Positions 1 through 7,476 of a DNA stretch of 64,000 nt are shown piece after piece; position 1 is the stretch's first letter, and each line of letters starts with the position of its first letter. This stretch comes from JAAYTL01 sp031460505. Its GTDB lineage: Bacteria; Bacillota; Clostridia; Tissierellales; Tissierellaceae. The position numbers and the translations under genes were made by a program. Location: assembly GCA_031460505.1 (NCBI GenBank), contig JAVKTT010000003.1:124001-188000 (forward strand), read 5' to 3'. Under the pieces are notes generated by a model that saw nothing but the letters and a program-made list of their open reading frames with translations, did not search any database and was not told where the DNA came from.

Positions 1-464
1 TTCTTAAATGCAATCTGCAGTAATGCTATTAATCTACTATTACCCATTGAAAATATAATAGCAACAGGTAAATTCCATTCAATATTAGATATCAATATAT
101 ATTTAAATAGTATAATTAATATAAGACTTAGAACTCCAAATGCACCTATTCTACTATCCTTCATTATCTCAAGGGTTCGCCCCTTATCCCTATTTGAAAA
201 AAATCCATCTGAAGTGTCGGACAATCCATCCAGATGAAGTCCTCCTGTAAGAATTATTATAGTGAGTAATGTCAAAAATGAAGCTATTTGAGTATTATAT
301 GGATTCAAAAGATAAAAAGGTATTGAAGAAATAAATCCTAGCAATAGTCCTACAAAGGGGTAAAAAAATGTACTTCGCCTAATATTTTCCTCATTGAAAT
401 CTACTGATATGTTTATAGGCAATCTTGTTAGGAATTGTAATGCCAATATTAGTCCTTTTATCAT
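1..464 (-). CDS. cobS: Cobalamin synthase CobS (adenosylcobinamide-GDP ribazoletransferase), partial
   Basis: This membrane enzyme joins adenosylcobinamide-GDP to alpha-ribazole (phosphate), the last assembly step of cobalamin. Only about the first 154 residues are in the window; the C-terminus lies beyond base 1. The translation begins MIKGLILALQFLTRLPI and contains the family hallmark GGLHLDGLSDTSDG (the Asp-rich, metal-binding segment after the first membrane helices), followed by RIGAFGV. The ATG at 462-464 overlaps the cobU stop codon (ATGA), so the two are translationally coupled. It is the third gene of cobT-cobU-cobS behind the riboswitch near 2.5 kb. Identification is firm; only the truncation by the window limits it. 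Confidence 0.93.
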   Translation of the reverse strand, partial: MIKGLILALQFLTRLPINISVDFNEENIRRSTFFYPFVGLLLGFISSIPFYLLNPYNTQIASFLTLLTIIILTGGLHLDGLSDTSDGFFSNRDKGRTLEIMKDSRIGAFGVLSLILIILFKYILISNIEWNLPVAIIFSMGNSRLIALLQIAFK

Positions 465-997
465 TTTATCTTCACTGGTATTCCACAACATACCAAATAA
501 ACCCGATGGCTAAGTGAGGCTATCCTTTGGTTTATCCTTCCTTGTATATCTCTAAAAACTCTAGATATATGATTTTCTGGAACTATTGAATATCCAACCT
601 CATTTGTAACCATAATTAAATCATATCCCTTTGTATTTATTACATTAATTAGATCAGTAATTTCATCTACAACTTTATCTTCAACTTGCTTTTGTAGTTT
701 GTAGTCTATATACTCAAAATCCTTTGTTATGTCAAACATAATATTTGAAGTCAGTACCGTTAAGCAATCTAATAGGTAATGCTTTTCGCTTCCTATAGAT
801 TCTTTCAAATTATAGTTTCCCTCAAATGTCCTCCAAGCTGAAGGTCTACTCTTCTTGTGTAGAGCAACTCTTTCTTTCATTTCATCATCCCATATTCTAG
901 ATGTGGCAATATATACCACATCTTCTGTATCTAAGTAAAGGTTTTCTGCAAATGTACTCTTACCACTTCGTGCTCCACCTGTAACCAATGTAACCAT
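461..997 (-). CDS. cobU: Adenosylcobinamide kinase / adenosylcobinamide-phosphate guanylyltransferase
   Basis: The 178-residue bifunctional enzyme phosphorylates adenosylcobinamide and transfers GMP to give AdoCbi-GDP, the CobS substrate. The N-terminal P-loop GGARSGKS (about residues 7-14) is the family signature, and VTNEVGYSIVP (about 131-141) is the second conserved block (usually TNEVG.G.VP). Length matches the family (about 180). It lies between cobT and cobS, 53 bp after cobT and overlapping cobS by 4 bp, so it belongs to the lower-ligand assembly operon and is probably controlled by the same riboswitch. The last residues (CCGIPVKIK) are as expected for the family. Confidence 0.95.
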   Translation of the reverse strand: MVTLVTGGARSGKSTFAENLYLDTEDVVYIATSRIWDDEMKERVALHKKSRPSAWRTFEGNYNLKESIGSEKHYLLDCLTVLTSNIMFDITKDFEYIDYKLQKQVEDKVVDEITDLINVINTKGYDLIMVTNEVGYSIVPENHISRVFRDIQGRINQRIASLSHRVYLVCCGIPVKIK

Positions 998-1050
998 ACT
1001 AATACCTCCAATTTACTTAAGTTCCTACACATTCGTTCCAGAATGACAAG

Positions 1051-2121
1051 TTATTCTTCCCTTATGTCCACTAATACAGTACTATCTATAGTTGCTTGTT
1101 GGAATGTTCCCATATTGTCCTGTGTGTAAAGTGCTGCATCTATAATTTGAAAAGCTAATGGGCAACCAGACCCTTCTCCAAGCCTCATATTCATATTTAA
1201 CATAGGACTTAATCCTAATTCATCTAATACATACCTTGCTCCTGGTTCATTAGATAAATGTGATGGAATTATGTAATCTCTAACATCAGAATTTAATTTA
1301 ACTGCGCATAGTGCTGCAACTGAGGAGATAAATCCATCTATAACAACTGGAATCCTATTCTTAGCACCAGATAGAAATAGTCCACACATACCGCCTATAT
1401 CAAACCCACCTACTTTTGATAATACATCTATAGGATCTTCTTTATTTGGTTTATTTAAATCTATACCCTTTATTATAGTATTTTTTTTATGAGCATATTG
1501 CTCTTCAGTTATTCCTGCACCTTTACCACAAGTTATATCTACATCTAATCCAGAAAGTACACTAAGTACTGCAGCACTAGTTGAGGTGTTTGCCATGCCT
1601 AATTCCCCTGTACCTATGATTTCATATCCTTCATTATATAATTTATCTCCAATCTCTATACCTATCTCTATTGACTTAATAGCTTCTTCATATGTCATAG
1701 CAGATTCTTTAGTGAAGTTCTTTGTTCCATTAGCAATTTTTCTATTTATAACTCTTTCATGGCTGAAATCTGAGTTTAATCCAATATCCACCGTAATTAT
1801 ATCAGCATCAACAAATTTTCCTAATGTAGCTACCCCTGTAATACCCTTAGCCATTCCCTCTGTCAATAATGAAGTTACAATTTGAGGAGCACTAGCCACA
1901 TTTTCTTCGTATACACCATTATCACTAGCCATAACAACTATAGCTTTTTTATCTATTTTATTACTTGTTTTTCCTGTGATACCAGATATCTTAATTGCCA
2001 ACTCCTCTAGTGTACCTAAACTACCAAGTGGCTTAACTAGTCCATCCCACTTTTCTTTAGTTTGTTGTTTTATTTTTGAATCTGATGGTTCGATTGATTG
2101 TATTGTACTCTTTAACTCCAT
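1051..2121 (-). CDS. cobT: Nicotinate-nucleotide--dimethylbenzimidazole phosphoribosyltransferase
   Basis: CobT activates the lower-ligand base by transferring phosphoribose from nicotinate mononucleotide, giving alpha-ribazole phosphate for CobS. The 356-residue length is normal. The sequence shows KPLGSLGTLEELA near residue 30, the glycine-rich GELGMANTSTSAAV in the middle and RLGEGSGCPLAF near the C-terminus, where the Glu is the catalytic base in the family. The start at 2121 has a good AGGAGG (ATACAGGAGGATAAA) upstream. It is the first gene of cobTUS and follows a long leader with a cobalamin riboswitch and two terminator-like hairpins. The base it activates cannot be read from sequence. 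Confidence 0.96.
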   Translation of the reverse strand: MELKSTIQSIEPSDSKIKQQTKEKWDGLVKPLGSLGTLEELAIKISGITGKTSNKIDKKAIVVMASDNGVYEENVASAPQIVTSLLTEGMAKGITGVATLGKFVDADIITVDIGLNSDFSHERVINRKIANGTKNFTKESAMTYEEAIKSIEIGIEIGDKLYNEGYEIIGTGELGMANTSTSAAVLSVLSGLDVDITCGKGAGITEEQYAHKKNTIIKGIDLNKPNKEDPIDVLSKVGGFDIGGMCGLFLSGAKNRIPVVIDGFISSVAALCAVKLNSDVRDYIIPSHLSNEPGARYVLDELGLSPMLNMNMRLGEGSGCPLAFQIIDAALYTQDNMGTFQQATIDSTVLVDIREE

Positions 2122-2160
2122 TTTATCCTCCTGTATGTAGATTTTAGTATGAAATATTAT

Positions 2161-2198
2161 AAAAAAAGGGTACTTTCTGCCAAGTAACCCTTTTTCAA
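2161..2198 (-). terminator. Second intrinsic-terminator-like hairpin ahead of cobT
   Basis: On the minus strand AAGGGTTACTT pairs with AAGTACCCTT (one bulged T) around a short loop and is followed by seven T residues. It lies only about 40 bases upstream of the cobT start and about 170 bases downstream of the riboswitch terminator, so it is a second possible stop point in the same leader. Confidence 0.6.
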
Positions 2199-2369
2199 TA
2201 GTAAAAAATTGTGTAAATAATGTTTTTAGTAGTTATCAGCAGTAATTCTCATTTAGTGAAGTTTGACAAAACAAATAATGAGGTAGCTTTATATATTGGA
2301 AGATAGATAAATACTTTTGCTGATTTATTATGCTCATTATCTACACAAGAAAATAACAAAAATAATAAA

Positions 2370-2402
2370 TAAAAAATCCCTATTCAAAATGGATAGGGAT
2401 AT
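2370..2402 (-). terminator. Riboswitch expression-platform terminator (cobT leader)
   Basis: On the minus strand ATCCCTAT / ATAGGGAT form an 8-bp stem around a loop of about 10 bases, followed by TTTTTTATTTATT. It begins about 30 bases after the riboswitch L13 hairpin, the position expected for a transcription-termination expression platform. Confidence 0.8.
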
Positions 2403-2429
2403 ATATTAACTAAAATAATATAAGTCACC

Positions 2430-2612
2430 CCTTCCCTCCGAAGGTTACTTTAAGAATTAGGCTGGTATCCTGACTTATGAATCGTCCTACTCTCAACACC
2501 TTCCCAGATTAAATCCAGTGGTTTAAGTTGATTTCGTCATCAATTACAGTAGCGGGGGCTGTATGGGGTTCTAACCCATTTCCCATTTAATTTTAAAAAC
2601 CTAAAACTAATA
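2430..2612 (-). promoter_or_regulatory. Cobalamin riboswitch upstream of cobTUS
   Basis: Minus-strand RNA carries the conserved cobalamin-riboswitch blocks in order: GCCCCCGCTACTGTAAT, TGATGACGAAATCA, CCACTGG, TCTGGGAAGG and the B12 box AAGTCAGGATACCAGCC. The loop GACGAA between TTGAT and ATCAA (L5) is complementary to the TTCG loop of a CCTTCGGAGG hairpin downstream at about 2435-2445 (L13), so the regulatory kissing loop is visible. A terminator follows at 2370-2402, predicting switching off of cobTUS when cobalamin is bound. The RNA lies 3' of the CGGC-like gene and so makes cobTUS a separate regulatory unit. Confidence 0.93.
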
Positions 2613-2628
2613 TTCAATTGTTAACTAA

Positions 2629-2657
2629 ATGATAACACAGTTATATACATATTACAA
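2629..2657 (-). promoter_or_regulatory. Probable promoter of the cobTUS riboswitch transcript
   Basis: On the minus strand TTGTAA (2652-2657), a 17-base spacer and TATCAT (2629-2634) place the transcript start just before the riboswitch 5' end. The second riboswitch has the same arrangement, including a shared ACAATTGAATAT just downstream. Confidence 0.6.
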
Positions 2658-2749
2658 TCTAAATTCATTATTTACCTCATTGATCAGTGAACCCATTCAC
2701 TAACACATCTAGGTATTGATATAGTTTACCTTTATGGAAACATACATTG

Positions 2750-3070
2750 TTAATGAGTACCTTCAACAACATCCATATCCATAGATGTAAACACTTCTAT
2801 TATCTCCGATAACTTGTCAGCCTTACACTTAACTGCACAAGCCCCAAGATGGATTATCTCTACGCCTGCATCCTTTAACCTTGTAGCTATTGTTGTGATA
2901 TTTTCTTTTGAATCTGATGAACATATATTGCATGAAAAGAATGCTTGTAGTTCTGTATCTGTATCTTTATATCTTAAGAAGTGCTTGTCCTTGTTGTTGT
3001 AGGCCTTAAAGCATCCCATGGACGAACACCTTCCATTGATTTTCTCACATACTCCTATTGCTATTTTCAA
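2750..3070 (-). CDS. CGGC-domain-like small Cys-rich protein
   Basis: A 106-residue cytoplasmic protein without signal peptide. The layout resembles the CGGC-domain family (possible metal-binding proteins often found beside corrinoid genes): an early IGVCEKINGRCSSMGCF cluster, FFSCNICSS in the middle and IIHLGACAVKC near residue 75. The usual CGGC motif reads CNIC here, so the motif is altered although both outer cysteines remain. The start is TTG with AAGGAG upstream. It is the last gene of the long cbi operon, after cbiJ and a small REP-like hairpin. A cobalt-handling role is an inference from context; the biochemical function is unknown. Confidence 0.7.
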   Translation of the reverse strand: MKIAIGVCEKINGRCSSMGCFKAYNNKDKHFLRYKDTDTELQAFFSCNICSSDSKENITTIATRLKDAGVEIIHLGACAVKCKADKLSEIIEVFTSMDMDVVEGTH

Positions 3071-3099
3071 TTAAGTCAACTCCTTAATAAATACTATGC

Positions 3100-3124
3100 G
3101 AAATTGGGACCCGTCCCCAATTTC
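3100..3124. repeat. REP-like palindrome between cbiJ and the CGGC-like gene
   Basis: GAAATTGGG and CCCAATTTC form a perfect 9-bp inverted repeat around ACCCGTC. The GGGACCCGTCCCC core resembles the GGGACGG-type palindromes spread through many clostridial genomes. It lies in the 57-bp gap inside an otherwise tightly packed operon and has no T tract, so it is not an obvious terminator. Confidence 0.6.
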
Positions 3125-3127
3125 AAA

Positions 3128-3856
3128 TTATTTATTTCTTATGATTTTCTCTATTGTCTCTAAATCCATTATTCCCTCTTCTTCTTCTCTTCCTATGATG
3201 ATTGGTTTAATACCTAAATCCTTACACGCTTGAATCTTCTCTACTGTTCCTCCTGTATGACCGCTATCCTTCATTACACAATAATCAGGATTGTAAGTTG
3301 ATAGCATTGACTTGTTGAATTCTTTGGAAAATGGTCCTAGTATTGCTACTATATCTCTCATATGGACATCACTTTTTTTGCAAAGTTCTATACTTTCAAG
3401 GGCAGGAAGCACTCTATAGATAAATCGATTGTCTCCTCTTACCTTCTCAAAGTCTTTTATATTCTTTGAACCTGTTGTGAAGAATATAGTACCTTTTATA
3501 TTTAAAATATATTCATATGCCTCTTCATAGGAGTTCAGGTATATATGTTCTCCGCCATGTACTGCTATTTTACGGACATATCTCTTGTATTCTATATCTA
3601 GCTGTTCACTTACAAACCTTGCATTTTCTGAAACTATCTTTGCATATGGATGGGATAAATCAACTATCATATCTATATTATTATCCTTTGCAAAATCTAT
3701 CATTTCATCTCTACTTAGTCTTCCAATAAATAGATTGTCTGTGTCAAAAAATTCTTTACCTTCTTCAGTAGCTATTGTTAAGATATAATTATTAAAATCT
3801 CCTAATCTTTCTATTAACCTTCTTGCTTCTGAAGTTCCACCTATAATCCATATCAT
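3128..3856 (-). CDS. cbiJ: Cobalt-precorrin-6A reductase
   Basis: CbiJ (CobK family) reduces the corrin macrocycle of cobalt-precorrin-6A with NAD(P)H. The 242-residue protein starts MIWIIGGTSEARRLIERL, the dinucleotide-binding N-terminus of the family, and has DLSHPYAKIVSENA near residue 66 and FTTGSKNIKDF near 127, both typical CobK/CbiJ blocks. Its start overlaps the cbiH stop by 4 bp. It is the last recognisable ring-modifying enzyme of the operon. Confidence 0.93.
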   Translation of the reverse strand: MIWIIGGTSEARRLIERLGDFNNYILTIATEEGKEFFDTDNLFIGRLSRDEMIDFAKDNNIDMIVDLSHPYAKIVSENARFVSEQLDIEYKRYVRKIAVHGGEHIYLNSYEEAYEYILNIKGTIFFTTGSKNIKDFEKVRGDNRFIYRVLPALESIELCKKSDVHMRDIVAILGPFSKEFNKSMLSTYNPDYCVMKDSGHTGGTVEKIQACKDLGIKPIIIGREEEEGIMDLETIEKIIRNK

Positions 3857-4575
3857 TTTATATTGTATCCTCTCGGTGTTATTATTTGCTTATCCCTAAT
3901 AAATGTGTTTGAGTTACCGATAATTAACACACAGAGCATATCTACTGATTCATAATCTATTTCTGAAAGTGTTGTAATGGTGATATTTGTATCTGGTCTT
4001 CCTGAGTTTCTTACAATACCTACTGGTGTAGATCCATCTCTATATTGCAAAATGATTTCTATTGCTTTTTCAAGATGCGCCTTTCTACCTTTGGACTTTG
4101 GATTATATATGGATATTACAAAGTCTGCTTCTGCTGCTTTCTGCACTCTGTTGACGATAACTTCCCATGGAGTGAGTAGATCACTTAGGCTTATCGAAGC
4201 ATAATCATGCATTATAGGGGAGCCTAGTTCTGCTGCAGCGGAGAATGCTGCTGTTACCCCAGGGATAATCTCCACTTCTATATCCGTAGCTAGTTCCAGT
4301 ATAGGCCCTGCCATACCGTATAGCCCTGCATCTCCAGTACTGATGATGGAAGTATCCTTACCGTTTCTAACCATATCGATGGCTGCGTTACATCTCTCTA
4401 ATTCTCCCCGCATTCCAGTAGAGATAAGCTCTTTACCATCAGCTAAGTCACCTAGATACTCAATATATGGAGTATATCCTACAATTACTTCAGATTTCTT
4501 TATTACTTCAACTGCTTTATAAGTCATATGTTCAAGACCGCCTGGTCCGATTCCTACTACATATAATTTCGCCAT
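3853..4575 (-). CDS. cbiH: Cobalt-precorrin-3 C17-methyltransferase
   Basis: This SAM-dependent enzyme methylates C17 and drives ring contraction (CobJ/CbiH). The 240-residue protein has the tetrapyrrole methylase N-terminus YVVGIGPGGLEHMT, the ISTGDAGLYGMAG loop and IPGVTAAFSAAAELGSPI. I place the start at the ATG whose first base is 4575, because GGAGGG lies 5 bases upstream of it; the upstream ATG at 4587 overlaps the cbiG stop and has no such site. It is tightly packed between cbiG and cbiJ. Confidence 0.94.
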   Translation of the reverse strand: MAKLYVVGIGPGGLEHMTYKAVEVIKKSEVIVGYTPYIEYLGDLADGKELISTGMRGELERCNAAIDMVRNGKDTSIISTGDAGLYGMAGPILELATDIEVEIIPGVTAAFSAAAELGSPIMHDYASISLSDLLTPWEVIVNRVQKAAEADFVISIYNPKSKGRKAHLEKAIEIILQYRDGSTPVGIVRNSGRPDTNITITTLSEIDYESVDMLCVLIIGNSNTFIRDKQIITPRGYNIK

Positions 4576-4586
4576 TTTTCCCTCCA

Positions 4587-5594
4587 TTATTTATTAATCG
4601 ATATCGTAACTCCTTTGTGTATAAACTTCCCAACTATGGGCTTTCCTCCTAATAGATATGCACAAGGTTCTGAAACAGAATATATTCCTATGGTATCCTT
4701 TACAAACTGGGATTTTTGAAACCTATCCTCCAGTGGTAGAATATCTTCTATTGTAAATATCTCTAAGGCGCAATTGTAGTGTTCTGCTGCCTTAATTATC
4801 CCAATTTCATCTTTCTTTATCTCAACTGTTCCCATGGATTTTATACTCTTTGAAGAAAGAGTGCTACTACTTAGAGCCAATTCTATAGCTTCCACAATAA
4901 TCTCTACATCAACACCTTTTCTACAGCCAATGCCTATATTGATATTTTTAGGTCGTAGAATCGTATAGGGTAGGTCTAAGGAACTGATCTCATTTCCTTT
5001 TTTAGATGTAATAAGAATAATTCCTTCTATAGAGTCAGTCATATCCTTTAAATCCTCAATCTTTATTAGGTTTGGATATTTAATTAGCTTTTCATCTTCA
5101 GTATAGATACCTACTTTTTTATTATTAACCATCATAGATGTTATCTTAGTTACTGAAGATAAGTCCTCTATATCATAGTCATTTTCCTTAGCAAATAGAT
5201 CGATGGAGTCTATGCCCCTATTATCTGATGCTGTTGTAATTACAGGAATTGCATCCAGGTATTCTCCTATTGCTTTTGCAATATTATTGGCTCCTCCTAG
5301 ATGTCCAGATAATAGGGATATGGAAAACTTACCTCCATCATCTAATACAACTACTGCCGGGTCTATATCTTTAGACTTTATATAAGGTTGACACATCCTA
5401 ACGGCAATTCCTGTAGCCGAAATAAATATAAATCCATCATATTCTGTCCATGATGTTTCTAAGAACTTTCTTATGCCACCTTCAACTCTTGAGTTATGAA
5501 TATGCTCCATCTCATAATTATCACTATCTATGGCTAGAAGTCTTTCCCCTAGCAATTTCCCTTTATCTGTAAAGGAAAGACAAGCTAACTTCAT
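4587..5594 (-). CDS. cbiG: Cobalt-precorrin 5A hydrolase
   Basis: CbiG opens the delta-lactone of cobalt-precorrin-5A and releases the C2 fragment as acetaldehyde, a step specific to the anaerobic pathway. The 335 residues contain ISATGIAVRMCQPYI, the conserved LSGHLGGANNIAKAIGE (about residues 94-110) and, after a variable linker, the C-terminal domain starting NINIGIGCRKG near residue 218. All three CbiG segments are therefore present. Its start lies 4 bp inside the cbiF stop region, indicating coupled translation. Confidence 0.93.
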   Translation of the reverse strand: MKLACLSFTDKGKLLGERLLAIDSDNYEMEHIHNSRVEGGIRKFLETSWTEYDGFIFISATGIAVRMCQPYIKSKDIDPAVVVLDDGGKFSISLLSGHLGGANNIAKAIGEYLDAIPVITTASDNRGIDSIDLFAKENDYDIEDLSSVTKITSMMVNNKKVGIYTEDEKLIKYPNLIKIEDLKDMTDSIEGIILITSKKGNEISSLDLPYTILRPKNINIGIGCRKGVDVEIIVEAIELALSSSTLSSKSIKSMGTVEIKKDEIGIIKAAEHYNCALEIFTIEDILPLEDRFQKSQFVKDTIGIYSVSEPCAYLLGGKPIVGKFIHKGVTISINK

Positions 5595-6346
5595 TTAGTA
5601 GCCTCTCTAAATTCATGAGTAAAACTTGGATCATAAAGTTTGGATCTTTCATATGCTCCTTCTATGAAATTTCCGACCAATATTTGTCCCATCTTTTTAA
5701 TACCTTTACTCTTCACTTTTTCGGCTATATCCCTTAATGTTCCAAATACCATATCTTGATCTTCCCAAGTTGCTTTATATACTACAGCTACTGGTATATC
5801 ATAGCTACCATATCCTTTGGCTAATTTTTCTACTACCCTATCTATCTCTTGGACTGATAGGAAAATTGCCATAGATGCCCTATGACTTGCTAAATCTTCT
5901 AAGTCTTCTCCTTGTGGTACAGGGGTACTTCCTTCTATTCTTGTTAATATAACAGTTTGACTTACATCTGGTAATGTAAATTCCTTTTTAATAGATGCAC
6001 AAGCTGCTGTAAAGGAGCTTACCCCAGGAATCACTTCATATAATATGCCCTTCTCATCCAATATATCCATTTGTTCTCTAATAGCACCATAGATAGTTGG
6101 ATCCCCTGTGTGTAGTCGAACTACATTTAAGCCCTTTCCTTCACTTTCCTCTATTACTTCAATTACTTCTTCCAATGTCATGGAAGCACTGTTGTAAAAA
6201 TCTGCATCTTCTTTGCAAAATTCTAAGTGTTGTTTTGATACTAAACTTCCTGCATATATAACTACATCTGCTTCTTCTAATAATCCTCTGCCTTTTATGG
6301 TTATTAAATCAACGTCTCCCGGGCCAGCGCCTACAAAACTAACCAT
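5591..6346 (-). CDS. cbiF: Cobalt-precorrin-4 C11-methyltransferase
   Basis: A 251-residue SAM-dependent methylase of the SUMT fold that methylates C11 (CobM/CbiF). Visible family features are VSFVGAGPGDVDLITIKG at the N-terminus, VVRLHTGDPTIYGAIREQ near residue 76 and VIPGVSSFTAACASIKKEFTLP around 105-125, the CobM/CbiF-type substrate loop. AAAGGAG precedes the start. It overlaps cbiT by 8 bp and cbiG by 4 bp. Confidence 0.95.
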   Translation of the reverse strand: MVSFVGAGPGDVDLITIKGRGLLEEADVVIYAGSLVSKQHLEFCKEDADFYNSASMTLEEVIEVIEESEGKGLNVVRLHTGDPTIYGAIREQMDILDEKGILYEVIPGVSSFTAACASIKKEFTLPDVSQTVILTRIEGSTPVPQGEDLEDLASHRASMAIFLSVQEIDRVVEKLAKGYGSYDIPVAVVYKATWEDQDMVFGTLRDIAEKVKSKGIKKMGQILVGNFIEGAYERSKLYDPSFTHEFREATK

Positions 6347-6893
6347 TTGACTTCACTCCTTTTACTATATAAATAGGGTTTTGACCCTTTAACAGTCCAA
6401 TTTTATCCATATATGCACTTTGGATCAACTGAGTTTCTATATCCTTATATCCATATATTTTTAATAGATTTAGAAACTCACTTAAATTGTTTAAAGTTAT
6501 AAAATTTCCACAGATTACTCCATTGTCCTCTAAGTTACCCTCTAAATACTTAAATATCTCCTTTAATTTACCTCCACTACCACCAACAAAGCATTTATTG
6601 AATTTAATATATGGTAAATCCTTTGGTGCCAAGCCCTGCACAATACTTATATCTGTACCAAATTTAGCATTGTTTTCTTTAATAAGCTGAACTCCTTCTT
6701 CTTCACGTTCAATAGCCCAGACCTTTGCTCCTTGCAGGCTTGCTTCAATGGATATGGATCCTGTACCTGCTCCTATATCTAATAATCTATCTCCTTGATT
6801 AATTCCAAGGTATCCAATAGTAAGCACCCTTATATTGAACTTAGTCATTGGAATATTTCCTCTTATAAATTCTTCATCTCTAAGCCATTTCAT
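6339..6893 (-). CDS. cbiT: Cobalt-precorrin-6B C15-methyltransferase (decarboxylating)
   Basis: CbiT methylates C15 and decarboxylates the C12 acetate side chain; with CbiE it does the job of the single CobL protein. The 184-residue protein begins MKWLRDEEFIRGNIPMTK, a typical CbiT start, and has the class I methyltransferase motif LLDIGAGTGSISIEAS. I chose the ATG at 6893 on that similarity; an in-frame ATG at 6914 would add MEWWLLK, which is not family-like. The start lies inside the end of cbiE (14-bp overlap), so translation is coupled. Confidence 0.92.
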   Translation of the reverse strand: MKWLRDEEFIRGNIPMTKFNIRVLTIGYLGINQGDRLLDIGAGTGSISIEASLQGAKVWAIEREEEGVQLIKENNAKFGTDISIVQGLAPKDLPYIKFNKCFVGGSGGKLKEIFKYLEGNLEDNGVICGNFITLNNLSEFLNLLKIYGYKDIETQLIQSAYMDKIGLLKGQNPIYIVKGVKSNG

Positions 6894-7476
6894 TTTCAAT
6901 AACCACCACTCCAAGGGAAGAATAATCCTCTATTTTATCCCCAATATTTACCTTAATTATTTTTTCATCATCATAGGAAAGATTAAATCCTACATACATA
7001 GTTCCTTTCATACCTAGTTTATCTAACTCCTTAGATATATAGGATGGGCTATTGATTTTATCTATTAACATTATAATCAGCTTGTGATCTAATACATCCT
7101 TTAAATCATATTCTCTACCATGTAAAGATACAAAGATGCACTCTTGCCAAGACATCTGTAGTTTACTCATCATATATTGAAATGAGGACAAGCCAGGTAA
7201 TATTCTATCTACTTTGACACCTTTTCTCTTTAAAAACTCTACTATTCCAAAGAAATTGGGGTCACCTGATGCAAGGAGAAGGGTGTCTCTATCTTTATCT
7301 AAAATATCTATGACTTGGTCTACACGATTGACTTCTATATAGTCATCTCTAATGGTTCTAATAGAATGACCAACTCTTCCAAAGGCTATAATAGTCTCAG
7401 CTTCCTTAATTTTCTCTACTACATCCACAGTTAAATATCTAGGATTACCAGGTCCTACTCCTGCAACAGTTAACAT
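6880..7476 (-). CDS. cbiE: Cobalt-precorrin-7 C5-methyltransferase
   Basis: CbiE methylates C5 of the corrin ring. The 198-residue tetrapyrrole methylase begins MLTVAGVGPGNPRYLTVD and contains LLLASGDPNFFGIVEFL and RILPGLSSFQYMMSKLQMSWQ, the CobL N-terminal type signature. GAGGTG lies upstream of the ATG, which overlaps the cbiD stop codon. Separate cbiE and cbiT genes are usual in anaerobic-pathway organisms. Confidence 0.94.
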   Translation of the reverse strand: MLTVAGVGPGNPRYLTVDVVEKIKEAETIIAFGRVGHSIRTIRDDYIEVNRVDQVIDILDKDRDTLLLASGDPNFFGIVEFLKRKGVKVDRILPGLSSFQYMMSKLQMSWQECIFVSLHGREYDLKDVLDHKLIIMLIDKINSPSYISKELDKLGMKGTMYVGFNLSYDDEKIIKVNIGDKIEDYSSLGVVVIENEMA

